DNA of 64,000 nt. It comes from an uncultured Clostridium sp. (GTDB lineage: Bacteria > Bacillota > Clostridia > Peptostreptococcales > Peptostreptococcaceae). The DNA lies in contig CAMBXR010000006.1 in NCBI GenBank assembly GCA_945871955.1, forward strand, positions 18,535 through 82,534, in the 5' to 3' direction. A program made the translations under genes and the position numbers. Position 1 is the first letter of the stretch; every line of letters starts with the position of its first letter. Positions 8,419 through 16,143 of this stretch are shown here, piece by piece. The notes below the pieces were generated by a model. That model was given only the letters and a program-made list of their open reading frames with translations. It did no database searches and was not told the DNA's origin.

Positions 8419-10185
8419 ATGGGCGATATTAGCATGAAAATGAAAAATTTAGTGGAAATATCTTCACTAGTTGCAGAGTCTACTAATTTTTTTGATATAA
8501 AGGACAAAATAGTAGAAAAAATGCTTGAAGTTGTATACCCAAGAAAAGCTTGTGTAAATTTATTTTATAATAACAATTATGATCATGCTTACTTAGTATG
8601 TTCAAATAGCTTGGAATACATAAAAGAAACTTTTAAAAGTGATGATGTAAAAGGTGTAAAGTTTGATTTTTATGAAGATTATCCTGACTATATTCATGAT
8701 GCGGTGAAAGACAAAAAAATAATTTATGTAGAAAATGTATTTGAAGATGAAAGAGCTATAAAAGAGAGGAACTTAGCAAGTAATGAACGCTATACAGGTA
8801 GAGTTGTATTCCCTTTAATATATAATAAAAAAGTTGTAGGATTTATGACATGTTTTTTAGATGAGCAAGATGTTTTAAAAGATGAAGATATAGATTTTAT
8901 ATCATCAATAGCATCTTTAATTGCCTTATCTATAGAAATTACAGAAAAAAATAGCCAAAAGAACTTTTTAATAGATAAACTTAGAAATTCTTTAGAACTT
9001 ATTAGTGAGGCTACGAGAAAACTTTATCAAAATAAAAATATTGAGGAGTTTTTAATTCATTTAAGTGATATAGCTAAAAAAACTACAAATAGTGAAGATT
9101 CAGTAATATTAATAGATAAAAAAAATAATCAAAATAAAGTATTCAGATCATATTGCAAACTAGATGAAAAAGATGCTGATGTACAAGAGGTTATGAATAT
9201 ACTTTTATCAAAAGATGTACCAGGATTATATGTAAATGATAAAAATAATGCTAAAGAGATAAGTGAAAATTTAGATACTTATATATTTTATAAATTATCT
9301 CATGAATCAGAAACCATAGGTGTTATTTTATGTACTGATGGACAAAAATATGAAGATGATGATTTAAATATTTTAAGTATATTATCGAAACAAGTTACAG
9401 TTGCTATGCAACTTTATGATTATAGTGAGCAAAATGTAAAGCATAAGTTAATTGCAAAGGAATTAAATATATTAAATAAACAACAAAAACTTATAATGAA
9501 TGATAGCAAAATGGAGTGTAATAGTGAAAAAGAACTTGAATTTTATCATAGACCTGCCACAGTAGTTGGAGGAGATTTTTATTATGCTTACAAAATGGAT
9601 GAAGATAGAGTGGCATTTATTATAGCTGATGTTATGGGACATGGTATAGTGTCAAACTATATGGTGGCCATGATAAAAGGTACTTTTAAAGCTTTATGTT
9701 ATCAATATAAAACACCAGGTGAAATGGCTACTTATTTAAACAAAATATTATACGATGAGTTCGATAAAATGGGTGTATTTGCCACAGCTTTAATAAGTGT
9801 ATTTGATGTAAAAAATAATATATTATCTGTATCTAATTCAGGTCACTATAGTCCAATAATAATTGATGAAAATGGAGAAGTGGTTGAAAGTTTAAATTGC
9901 AAAAAAGGTATACCAATAGGGGTTTTACCTGATGCTGAATATCATAGCAATACTTTCTCCATAGAAAAATTCCCAATGATATGTATGTTTACTGATGGAG
10001 CTTTGGAAATTAAAAATCAAGACAAAGAAGAGTTTGGACTAGATAGATTGAAAAATTTTATAAGGTGTAATTATAAAAATAGCAGAGATAAAATTGTGGA
10101 AAATTTAAAGAAAGAAACGGAAATATTTACAGGGCATGATAATTTTGACGATGATATCTTAATACTTATGCTGAAAAATATTTAG
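8419..10185 (+). CDS. GAF-domain PP2C (SpoIIE-type) serine phosphatase
   Basis: Signal-transduction phosphatase of the RsbU/SpoIIE class. Two GAF-like sensor regions (about residues 10-180 and 195-345) and a short coiled linker are followed by the phosphatase domain 370-588. Metal-binding acids are visible in VGGDFY (D386), ADVMGHG (D404), FTDGALE (D526) and FDDDILIL (D577-579). Targets of this class are usually phosphorylated anti-anti-sigma (STAS) proteins, but none is encoded nearby. AGGAGGG lies 11 bases before the ATG used, a little long. An ATG at 8411 opens only a short 8-codon frame. The flavoprotein gene follows after 8 bases, so the two probably form one transcript. Confidence 0.85.
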   Translation: MGDISMKMKNLVEISSLVAESTNFFDIKDKIVEKMLEVVYPRKACVNLFYNNNYDHAYLVCSNSLEYIKETFKSDDVKGVKFDFYEDYPDYIHDAVKDKKIIYVENVFEDERAIKERNLASNERYTGRVVFPLIYNKKVVGFMTCFLDEQDVLKDEDIDFISSIASLIALSIEITEKNSQKNFLIDKLRNSLELISEATRKLYQNKNIEEFLIHLSDIAKKTTNSEDSVILIDKKNNQNKVFRSYCKLDEKDADVQEVMNILLSKDVPGLYVNDKNNAKEISENLDTYIFYKLSHESETIGVILCTDGQKYEDDDLNILSILSKQVTVAMQLYDYSEQNVKHKLIAKELNILNKQQKLIMNDSKMECNSEKELEFYHRPATVVGGDFYYAYKMDEDRVAFIIADVMGHGIVSNYMVAMIKGTFKALCYQYKTPGEMATYLNKILYDEFDKMGVFATALISVFDVKNNILSVSNSGHYSPIIIDENGEVVESLNCKKGIPIGVLPDAEYHSNTFSIEKFPMICMFTDGALEIKNQDKEEFGLDRLKNFIRCNYKNSRDKIVENLKKETEIFTGHDNFDDDILILMLKNI

Positions 10186-10193
10186 GAGGGGTT

Positions 10194-10790
10194 ATGGATA
10201 AAAAAGATAATATTCTAATAATAAATGGAAGTCCAAGAAGAAATAAAAATTGTGGTAAAATTATTGAAAATATAACTAAAAAGTTTGATGAAAATAATAT
10301 TAAATATGAAGTAGTAAATATTTATAAAATGAATATAGATTATTGCACTGCATGTGGATATTGCGAGAGAACTGGAAAATGTGTAATAAAAGATGATATG
10401 ACTCCTTTATATACAGATTTTGATAACTCAAAAGGAACTATTGTAGTAAGTCCAATGTTTTTCCAAAGTATTTCTACAAAAGTTAAAACATTAGTAGATA
10501 GAACTCAAGTATTTTATTCAAGCAAATATATATTAAAAAAACCTTCTATAGATACGAAAAAAGAACGTAGAGGAATGTTTATAGCAGTAGGAGGACAACC
10601 TAAATACGAAAATCAATTTTTAGGTGGACAATTAGTAATGGATTTATTTTTTAAATGTATAAATACAAAACTAATTGACAATATATATATGAGCAATAGT
10701 GATGAAGTTTCATATGACGAAAATAAAGAATTCCAAGTGGAATTAAATAAAGCAATAGATAATTATATAAAAGAAATAAAATCAATATAA
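10194..10790 (+). CDS. Flavodoxin-fold NAD(P)H-dependent oxidoreductase with Cys motif
   Basis: A 198-residue FMN reductase-like protein. INGSPRRNKNCGK at residues 9-21 is the FMN phosphate-binding loop, and CTACGYCERTGKCVIKDDM at about residues 51-69 is the cysteine-rich motif of iron-sulfur-flavoprotein-like clostridial reductases. SPMFFQSISTKVKTLVDR is the conserved active-site helix. AGGAGGGG precedes the ATG. It lies 8 bases after the GAF/PP2C phosphatase and is closed by a terminator. The Cys pattern may hold a cluster or act as a redox switch. Confidence 0.8.
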   Translation: MDKKDNILIINGSPRRNKNCGKIIENITKKFDENNIKYEVVNIYKMNIDYCTACGYCERTGKCVIKDDMTPLYTDFDNSKGTIVVSPMFFQSISTKVKTLVDRTQVFYSSKYILKKPSIDTKKERRGMFIAVGGQPKYENQFLGGQLVMDLFFKCINTKLIDNIYMSNSDEVSYDENKEFQVELNKAIDNYIKEIKSI

Positions 10791-10816
10791 AGAGCTTTTT
10801 AGCTCTTTTTATTTTA
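10788..10816 (+). terminator. Intrinsic terminator after the flavodoxin-fold gene
   Basis: AAAGAGCT-TTTT-AGCTCTTT, overlapping the stop codon, followed by TTATTTTAT. Confidence 0.8.
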
Positions 10817-10902
10817 TACGAAATAAAAAATTAACTTGTATATAATAAAAAGTGATATGATTATAACTATATAATAAGAAAATTTTAGAAAAGGAGAAGA
10901 AT

Positions 10903-12072
10903 ATGCTTAGATACTTAACAAGTGGTGAATCTCATGGACAAAGTTTAATTGCAATAATAGATGGTATACCATCAAATATAGAACTTAATATAGATGAAAT
11001 AAACGAAGAACTAAGAAAACGTCAAGGTGGTTATGGTCGTGGCGGTAGAATGAAAATAGAAAAAGATAAAATAAATATAATTGGTGGCGTTAGAGGTAAA
11101 AAAACTATTGGAGCACCTTTATCTTTTGAAATAAAAAATAAAGATTTCCAAAACTGGACAAAATATATGGCTCCTATGGATGATATAAACAAAGAAGAAA
11201 GAATTGTAGAAAATGTTAGACCAGGTCATGCAGATTTAGTTGGTTGTTTAAAATACGATTTTGACGATGCTAGAAATGTTTTAGAAAGATCTTCAGCTAG
11301 AGAAACGGCATCAAGAGTGGCTGTAGGTGCTATTTGTAAACAAGTTCTTAAAAACTTTAATATTGAGTTTGCATCTCATGTAATACAAATTGGAGATATA
11401 AAAGATAATAAAGTTTATGATTTTGATTTTATAAAAAATAATGTTGAAAATAGTGAAATAAGATGCGTTAATTCAGATTTAGAAGAAAAAATAAAAAATA
11501 AAATAGATGAATGTAAAAAAGACGGAGATACTCTTGGTGGTGTAATAGAAGTAAGAGTAAAAAATGTAATACCAGGTCTTGGTTCTTATACTCATTTTGA
11601 TAAAAAAATTGATGGACATTTAGCTATGCACTTAATGGGAACTCAAGCTATAAAAGGTGTAGAAATTGGCCTTGGATTTGAAGCTGGAACACTTCGTGGG
11701 TCACAAGTGATGGATGAAATTATATACAATGAAGAAGATGGAATCAAAAGAAAAAGTAATAACCTAGGTGGTATAGAAGGTGGAATGACAACGGGAGAAG
11801 AAATAATAATAAGATGTGCTATGAAGCCTATACCTACTTTATATAAACCATTAGATACTATAAATATAAATACACTTGAAAAATATAAGGCTAGTGTGGA
11901 ACGTTCAGATGCTTGTGCTGTTCCTGCATGTTCTATAGTTTGTGAAAATGTGGTGGCTTTCGTTATATGTCAATTCTTCTTAGATAAAATAGGAGGAGAT
12001 TCTTTAGAGGATTTACAAAATAATTATAATTCATATATAAAAAGGCTAGGTGATAGAGGTTGGAAAAAATAA
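10903..12072 (+). CDS. aroC: Chorismate synthase
   Basis: Last step of the shikimate pathway: EPSP to chorismate with reduced FMN. The 389 residues carry the family signatures GESHGQ near the start, RRQGGYGRGGRM-like (RKRQGGYGRGGRM), RPGHADL, and SSARETASRVAVGA. AAAGGAG lies 7 bases before the ATG. It heads a three-gene aro run and overlaps aroB by 13 bases. Confidence 0.96.
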   Translation: MLRYLTSGESHGQSLIAIIDGIPSNIELNIDEINEELRKRQGGYGRGGRMKIEKDKINIIGGVRGKKTIGAPLSFEIKNKDFQNWTKYMAPMDDINKEERIVENVRPGHADLVGCLKYDFDDARNVLERSSARETASRVAVGAICKQVLKNFNIEFASHVIQIGDIKDNKVYDFDFIKNNVENSEIRCVNSDLEEKIKNKIDECKKDGDTLGGVIEVRVKNVIPGLGSYTHFDKKIDGHLAMHLMGTQAIKGVEIGLGFEAGTLRGSQVMDEIIYNEEDGIKRKSNNLGGIEGGMTTGEEIIIRCAMKPIPTLYKPLDTININTLEKYKASVERSDACAVPACSIVCENVVAFVICQFFLDKIGGDSLEDLQNNYNSYIKRLGDRGWKK

Positions 12073-13166
12073 TTAATAATACTTGCAAAATATATATTGA
12101 TGAAGGATATAGAAACTTTCAAAAATGCTTATGTGAAGCTTGTAATATAAATACTATAGAAGAGTTAAATGAAACTTATGATGCCTATTTTGTAATTTGT
12201 GACTATAATACTTATAATCATCAACTTCATCAAATAATGAAACACTTAAAAGGTAAATATATTTATGAATATATAATAAATCCAGGTGAAGATTCAAAAT
12301 CTCTAGAGGATTATGAAAAAATAATAAACTACTGTAAAAAAGTAAATCTAAGCAGAAAGTCTTTAGTTATAGCCCTTGGTGGAGGAGTTGTTGGAGACTT
12401 GGCAGGATTTGTGGCAGCTACATATATGAGAGGAATAGATGTGGTTCAAATGCCTACTACTTTACTTGCCCAAGTAGACTCTTCCATAGGAGGGAAAACG
12501 GGAATAAATTTAGGTAATAGCAAAAATATAATAGGAGCTTTTCATCAACCTAAAATCACATATATAAATGTGGATGCTTTAAAAACTCTTCCAGAAGAAG
12601 AATATATAAGCGGTATGGCAGAAGTAATAAAATATGCATTTATAGATAAAAATATTTTTGAAGAAAATAGTGAATTTATAGATTTCTTATTGGAAAATCA
12701 CGAAGAAATTTTAGATAGAAAAACTTCAGCTTTACTAAAAATAGTAGAAACTTGTGCAAAGATTAAAGCTGATGTAGTAAACAAGGATGAAAAAGAAGGT
12801 GGACTTAGAAAAATATTAAATTTAGGACATACATTTGGTCATGGAATAGAAAAACTATGTCATTTAAGTCATGGAAAAGCAGTTGCTATTGGTATGAATA
12901 TGGCATTTAAATTATCTCTACAAAAAGAACTAATAGACAAAAATTACTATAATCAATTCTTAGATTTATGTAATAAATTCCACCTACCTACTACTTTTAT
13001 CTATGATAATGAACAAGAAGTTTTTAATATAATGAAAAATGACAAGAAAAATAGCTTTAATAAAATGAATCTCGTGCTTCCAATCGCAAAAGGAAAAGTT
13101 CAAGTATTTGATAATATAGAAGATGAGATAATTTTACAAATTATAAAGGAGTGCCAAAATGCTTAG
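12060..13166 (+). CDS. aroB: 3-dehydroquinate synthase
   Basis: Converts DAHP to 3-dehydroquinate using NAD+ and Zn2+. Signatures are ALGGGVVGDLAGFVAATYMRG, PTTLLAQVDSSIGGKTGIN, KYAFI and the metal ligands in LNLGHTFGHGIEKL. The start appears to be TTG at 12060 inside the end of aroC, with AGGTGA close upstream, suggesting translational coupling. Length 368 is typical. It overlaps aroA by 8 bases. Confidence 0.95.
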   Translation: MEKIINNTCKIYIDEGYRNFQKCLCEACNINTIEELNETYDAYFVICDYNTYNHQLHQIMKHLKGKYIYEYIINPGEDSKSLEDYEKIINYCKKVNLSRKSLVIALGGGVVGDLAGFVAATYMRGIDVVQMPTTLLAQVDSSIGGKTGINLGNSKNIIGAFHQPKITYINVDALKTLPEEEYISGMAEVIKYAFIDKNIFEENSEFIDFLLENHEEILDRKTSALLKIVETCAKIKADVVNKDEKEGGLRKILNLGHTFGHGIEKLCHLSHGKAVAIGMNMAFKLSLQKELIDKNYYNQFLDLCNKFHLPTTFIYDNEQEVFNIMKNDKKNSFNKMNLVLPIAKGKVQVFDNIEDEIILQIIKECQNA

Positions 13167-14418
13167 AGGAAGTTTTGAATTAATAGGAGATAAATCCATA
13201 TCTCATAGAGCAATTATGTTTTCATCAATTTCAAAAGGAAAAAATAAAATAAGCAACTTCCTTATGGGAGAAGACTGTTTATCAACAGTAAATTGCTTTA
13301 GAAAAATGGGTGTGGATATAGAAATAAATAATAATGAAGTATATGTAACAGGTAAAGGTCTAAGAGGTTTAAATGCGCCTCTAGACTTACTAGATGTGGG
13401 AAACTCTGGTACTACTATAAGACTTATGATGGGGATTTTAGCAGGACAAAACTTTAAAACTACTATAGTAGGAGATGAGTCTATAGGTAGAAGACCTATG
13501 AAAAGAGTTACAAATCCATTAAGACAAATGGGAGCTATAATAACTGGAAAAGATGACGCTAATTTAACTCCAATAACTATAGAAGGAGGACATTTAAATC
13601 ATATTGATTATAATATGCCTGTATCTTCTGCCCAAGTCAAATCAGCTTTGATTTTAGCCAGTTTATATGGAGATAATACAAGCTTTATACATGAAAAATC
13701 AAAAAGTAGAAATCATACGGAGATTATGCTTAAATCTTTTGGTGCAGATATAGAAGTAAATAATTTAGATATAAAAATAAATCCAGTAGAAGAACTTTTT
13801 AATAGAGACATATATGTACCAGGAGATATTTCTTCAGCAGCATTTATAATAGTTGGAGCTTTAATTAGCGAGAATTCTGAAGTGTTAATAAAAAATGTTG
13901 GTTTAAATGACACAAGAGTGGGAATTATAGAAGTGATTAAAAAAATGAATGGAAATATAGAAATAGTAGATGAGCATGAAATCTGTGGTGAAAAAGTTGG
14001 AAATCTATTAGTAAGATATAGTCCTAATTTAATAGGAACTACCATAGATAAAGATTTAATACCAAGACTAATAGATGAAATTCCAATAATTGCAATTTTA
14101 GCAACTCAAGCAGAAGGCGATACTATTATAAAAGATGCACAAGAGCTAAAAGTTAAAGAAAGTAATAGAATAAAATCTGTTGTGGATAATTTAAATTTAA
14201 TAGGTGCAAAAGCCATAGAGCTAGAAGATGGAATGATAATTAAGGGTAAATCATCTTTACAAGGTGGAAAAATTCAAACTTTTAATGATCACAGAATTGC
14301 CATGTCATTTAGCATTGCAAATTTAGTTAGCAATGAACAAATTATTTTAGATAGTAGTAAATGTATTGATATTTCTTTCCCAGGCTACTTTGACTTGTTA
14401 AAGAGATTATCAAAATAA
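13159..14418 (+). CDS. aroA: 3-phosphoshikimate 1-carboxyvinyltransferase (EPSP synthase)
   Basis: Joins PEP to shikimate-3-phosphate. It begins LRGSFELIGDKSISHRAIM and contains GNSGTTIRLMMG, VPGDISSAAF, KESNRI and the C-terminal FNDHRIAMSFSIA. All are active-site signatures. Length 419 is normal. It is the last gene of aroC-aroB-aroA; aroE, aroK, aroD and pheA are not in the window. Confidence 0.95.
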   Translation: MLRGSFELIGDKSISHRAIMFSSISKGKNKISNFLMGEDCLSTVNCFRKMGVDIEINNNEVYVTGKGLRGLNAPLDLLDVGNSGTTIRLMMGILAGQNFKTTIVGDESIGRRPMKRVTNPLRQMGAIITGKDDANLTPITIEGGHLNHIDYNMPVSSAQVKSALILASLYGDNTSFIHEKSKSRNHTEIMLKSFGADIEVNNLDIKINPVEELFNRDIYVPGDISSAAFIIVGALISENSEVLIKNVGLNDTRVGIIEVIKKMNGNIEIVDEHEICGEKVGNLLVRYSPNLIGTTIDKDLIPRLIDEIPIIAILATQAEGDTIIKDAQELKVKESNRIKSVVDNLNLIGAKAIELEDGMIIKGKSSLQGGKIQTFNDHRIAMSFSIANLVSNEQIILDSSKCIDISFPGYFDLLKRLSK

Positions 14419-14428
14419 TCAATATAGT

Positions 14429-14457
14429 TTGATTTTACAAAGGAATTTATGTATAAT
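14429..14457 (+). promoter_or_regulatory. Sigma-A promoter of pduL
   Basis: TTGATT (14429-14434), exactly 17 bases, TATAAT (14452-14457). The predicted transcript starts near 14464, giving a leader of about 55 bases. It lets pduL be made independently of the aro genes. Confidence 0.7.
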
Positions 14458-14519
14458 TGAATTGCAGATATAATAATTAGAAATAATTATGTAAAATAAA
14501 TTTTTGGAGGTTATATTTT

Positions 14520-15083
14520 ATGAAATTACCTATAGCATTATCAAATAAACATATACACTTAAGCCAAGCTGATATCGATGTTCTATTCGGACAAGGATAT
14601 GAGTTAACTCACAAAAAAGATTTATCTCAACCAGGACAATTCGCTTGTGAAGAAATGGTAGAAGTAGTAGGACCAAAAGGATCAACTAAAATGAGAGTTT
14701 TAGGACCAGCTAGACCAGAATCTCAAGTAGAAGTTTCTTTAGCTGATGCTAGAGCATTAGGAATAGCAGTTCCAGTTAGACAATCAGGAGATGTTGAAGG
14801 AACTCCAGGATGTAAATTAGTAGGACCTAAAGGTGAAGTTGAAATAGAAAGAGGAGTTATAGTAGCTGCTAGACATATACATATGAGTTTAGAAGATGCT
14901 GAAAAATTCGGTGTTAAAGATAAAGATATAGTATCTGTTCAAACTACAGGAGAAAGAGCTCTTTTATTCAACAACGTATTAGTTAGAGCTAATGCTGCTT
15001 TCGCATTAGAAATGCACGTTGACTTAGAAGAAGGAAACGCTGCTGGTGTTAAAAACGGAGATTTAGTAGAATTAGTTAAATAA
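14520..15083 (+). CDS. pduL: Phosphate propanoyl/acetyltransferase PduL
   Basis: Interconverts acyl-CoA and acyl-phosphate, unrelated in fold to Pta. The two Zn-binding His motifs are visible: NKHIHLS at residues 9-15 and ARHIHMS near 119-125, with EMHVD near 166-170 completing the site. GPARPESQVEVSLADARALG is the conserved core. No N-terminal encapsulation helix is seen, since the protein starts directly at MKLPIALSNKHIHL, and no microcompartment shell gene is near. Codon choice resembles that of the highly expressed PFOR gene. Together this suggests a soluble enzyme for acetate/ATP formation. Confidence 0.92.
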   Translation: MKLPIALSNKHIHLSQADIDVLFGQGYELTHKKDLSQPGQFACEEMVEVVGPKGSTKMRVLGPARPESQVEVSLADARALGIAVPVRQSGDVEGTPGCKLVGPKGEVEIERGVIVAARHIHMSLEDAEKFGVKDKDIVSVQTTGERALLFNNVLVRANAAFALEMHVDLEEGNAAGVKNGDLVELVK

Positions 15084-15096
15084 TTTTATTATAGAT

Positions 15097-15128
15097 AAAA
15101 AAGTATGTACAGTGTACATACTTTTTTT
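15097..15128 (+). terminator. Intrinsic terminator after pduL
   Basis: AAAAAGTATGTAC-AGT-GTACATACTTTTT, 13-base stem with T7 end. It can also serve the convergent hxlR-family gene. Confidence 0.9.
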
Positions 15129-15171
15129 GTTTGAGTGAACTTTAAATTAAGTGCCAATAAAAATATTTAGC

Positions 15172-15528
15172 TTATTTTGAGTAATTTATACCGAAATTAT
15201 ACATTTCCTTTAATAAGGGAAGTAGATTAGTTCCTATCTCTGTTAACCCATATTCAACTTTAGGAGGGAATACAGGATAAACTTTTCTATAAATCAAACC
15301 ATCCTCTTCTAAACTTCTAAGTTGATTAGTCAACATCTTTTGTGTAACATTTGGAAGTTTTCTTTTTAGATCACTAAATCTTAATGAACCACTACATAAA
15401 TACCATAAAATTAAAATTTTCCACTTACCAGATATTAATTTATGTACTAATACCATGGGGCAAGTATCGAATTTTTTACAACTCTTTTTATTGTGACAAG
15501 TATCATGAAAGTTGTGACCAGTTGTCAT
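15172..15528 (-). CDS. HxlR-family transcriptional regulator
   Basis: Winged-helix DNA-binding protein of about 118 residues. The family core is present: CPMVLVHKLISGKWKILIL, LRFSDLKRKLPNVTQKMLT (recognition helix region), LEEDGLIYRKVYP and VEYGLTEIG. The ATG at 15528 is preferred because GAGGTG lies 6 bases upstream; an in-frame GTG at 15537 sits inside that ribosome site. The N-terminus is unusually rich in Cys and His (HNFHDTCHNKKSCKKFDTCP, residues 5-24), where most members have one Cys. Perfect inverted repeats upstream suggest autoregulation. Confidence 0.9.
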   Translation of the reverse strand: MTTGHNFHDTCHNKKSCKKFDTCPMVLVHKLISGKWKILILWYLCSGSLRFSDLKRKLPNVTQKMLTNQLRSLEEDGLIYRKVYPVFPPKVEYGLTEIGTNLLPLLKEMYNFGINYSK

Positions 15529-15600
15529 TTTAATCACCTCTAAAATATATATAAATAAATTTCAATAAAGCTTTAATAGCATAAAAATTATATCATTAAA

Positions 15601-15651
15601 TTTACTAAAAAAACATAGTAAAAACCTACATTAGTATCTTTTTTGATACTA
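15601..15651. promoter_or_regulatory. Paired inverted repeats, probable HxlR-type operators
   Basis: TTTACTA-N8-TAGTAAA at 15601-15622 and TAGTATC-N6-GATACTA at 15632-15651 are both perfect. A further GATACTA half-site is at 15770-15776. ACTA/TAGT-type inverted repeats are what YodB/CatR-like HxlR regulators recognise. The sites lie 75-125 bases upstream of the regulator's start codon. Confidence 0.5.
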
Positions 15652-16143
15652 TGTATAAAAATAGTGCCTTATTGCTAAAGTTTTTGATTGGGAATAATAT
15701 ATTTAATGTAAGAGATACAAAAACAATTGGAAAAATAATGAAAAAACTGTCAAAAATATGCTTATGTATGATACTATATTAGTTAAGGTTATGTTTATTA
15801 ATAAAATTTTATATCATAGACATGACAACACATAATTATATTGTTTACAGGAAATATTACATAATATAAATATATAGTACAAAAGAATTAATAAGAAATT
15901 GTTTTAAAAGACAATTGTTGGGTATTAAAAAATATGTACTTAAATAAAAAAAATTTTTTGGTTAAATATAATATAAAATGTCAAAATTATAGAGGACTTT
16001 TAATTAATATAAAGAATAATAATATGGTAAAAGTGTTTTATAAAACAGACATGTACTTATAACTCTAATAGAATTAACAGTTTTATAAACATATAAAAAT
16101 AAATTGTATAGCATTTAGGGTAAATTTAAGGAGGAAACACAAA
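15652..16143 (+). other. Long AT-rich leader/promoter region of PFOR without genes
   Basis: No credible coding frame. Possible control elements are an imperfect dyad TTGTTTTAAAAGACAA (15899-15914), a perfect palindrome GTTTTATAAAAC (16035-16046) and a near copy GTTTTATAAAC (16080-16090). TTTACA at 15844-15849 with TATAAA at 15865-15870 is a weak promoter candidate. AAGGAGG ends 9 bases before the PFOR start. No known riboswitch was recognised. Confidence 0.4.
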
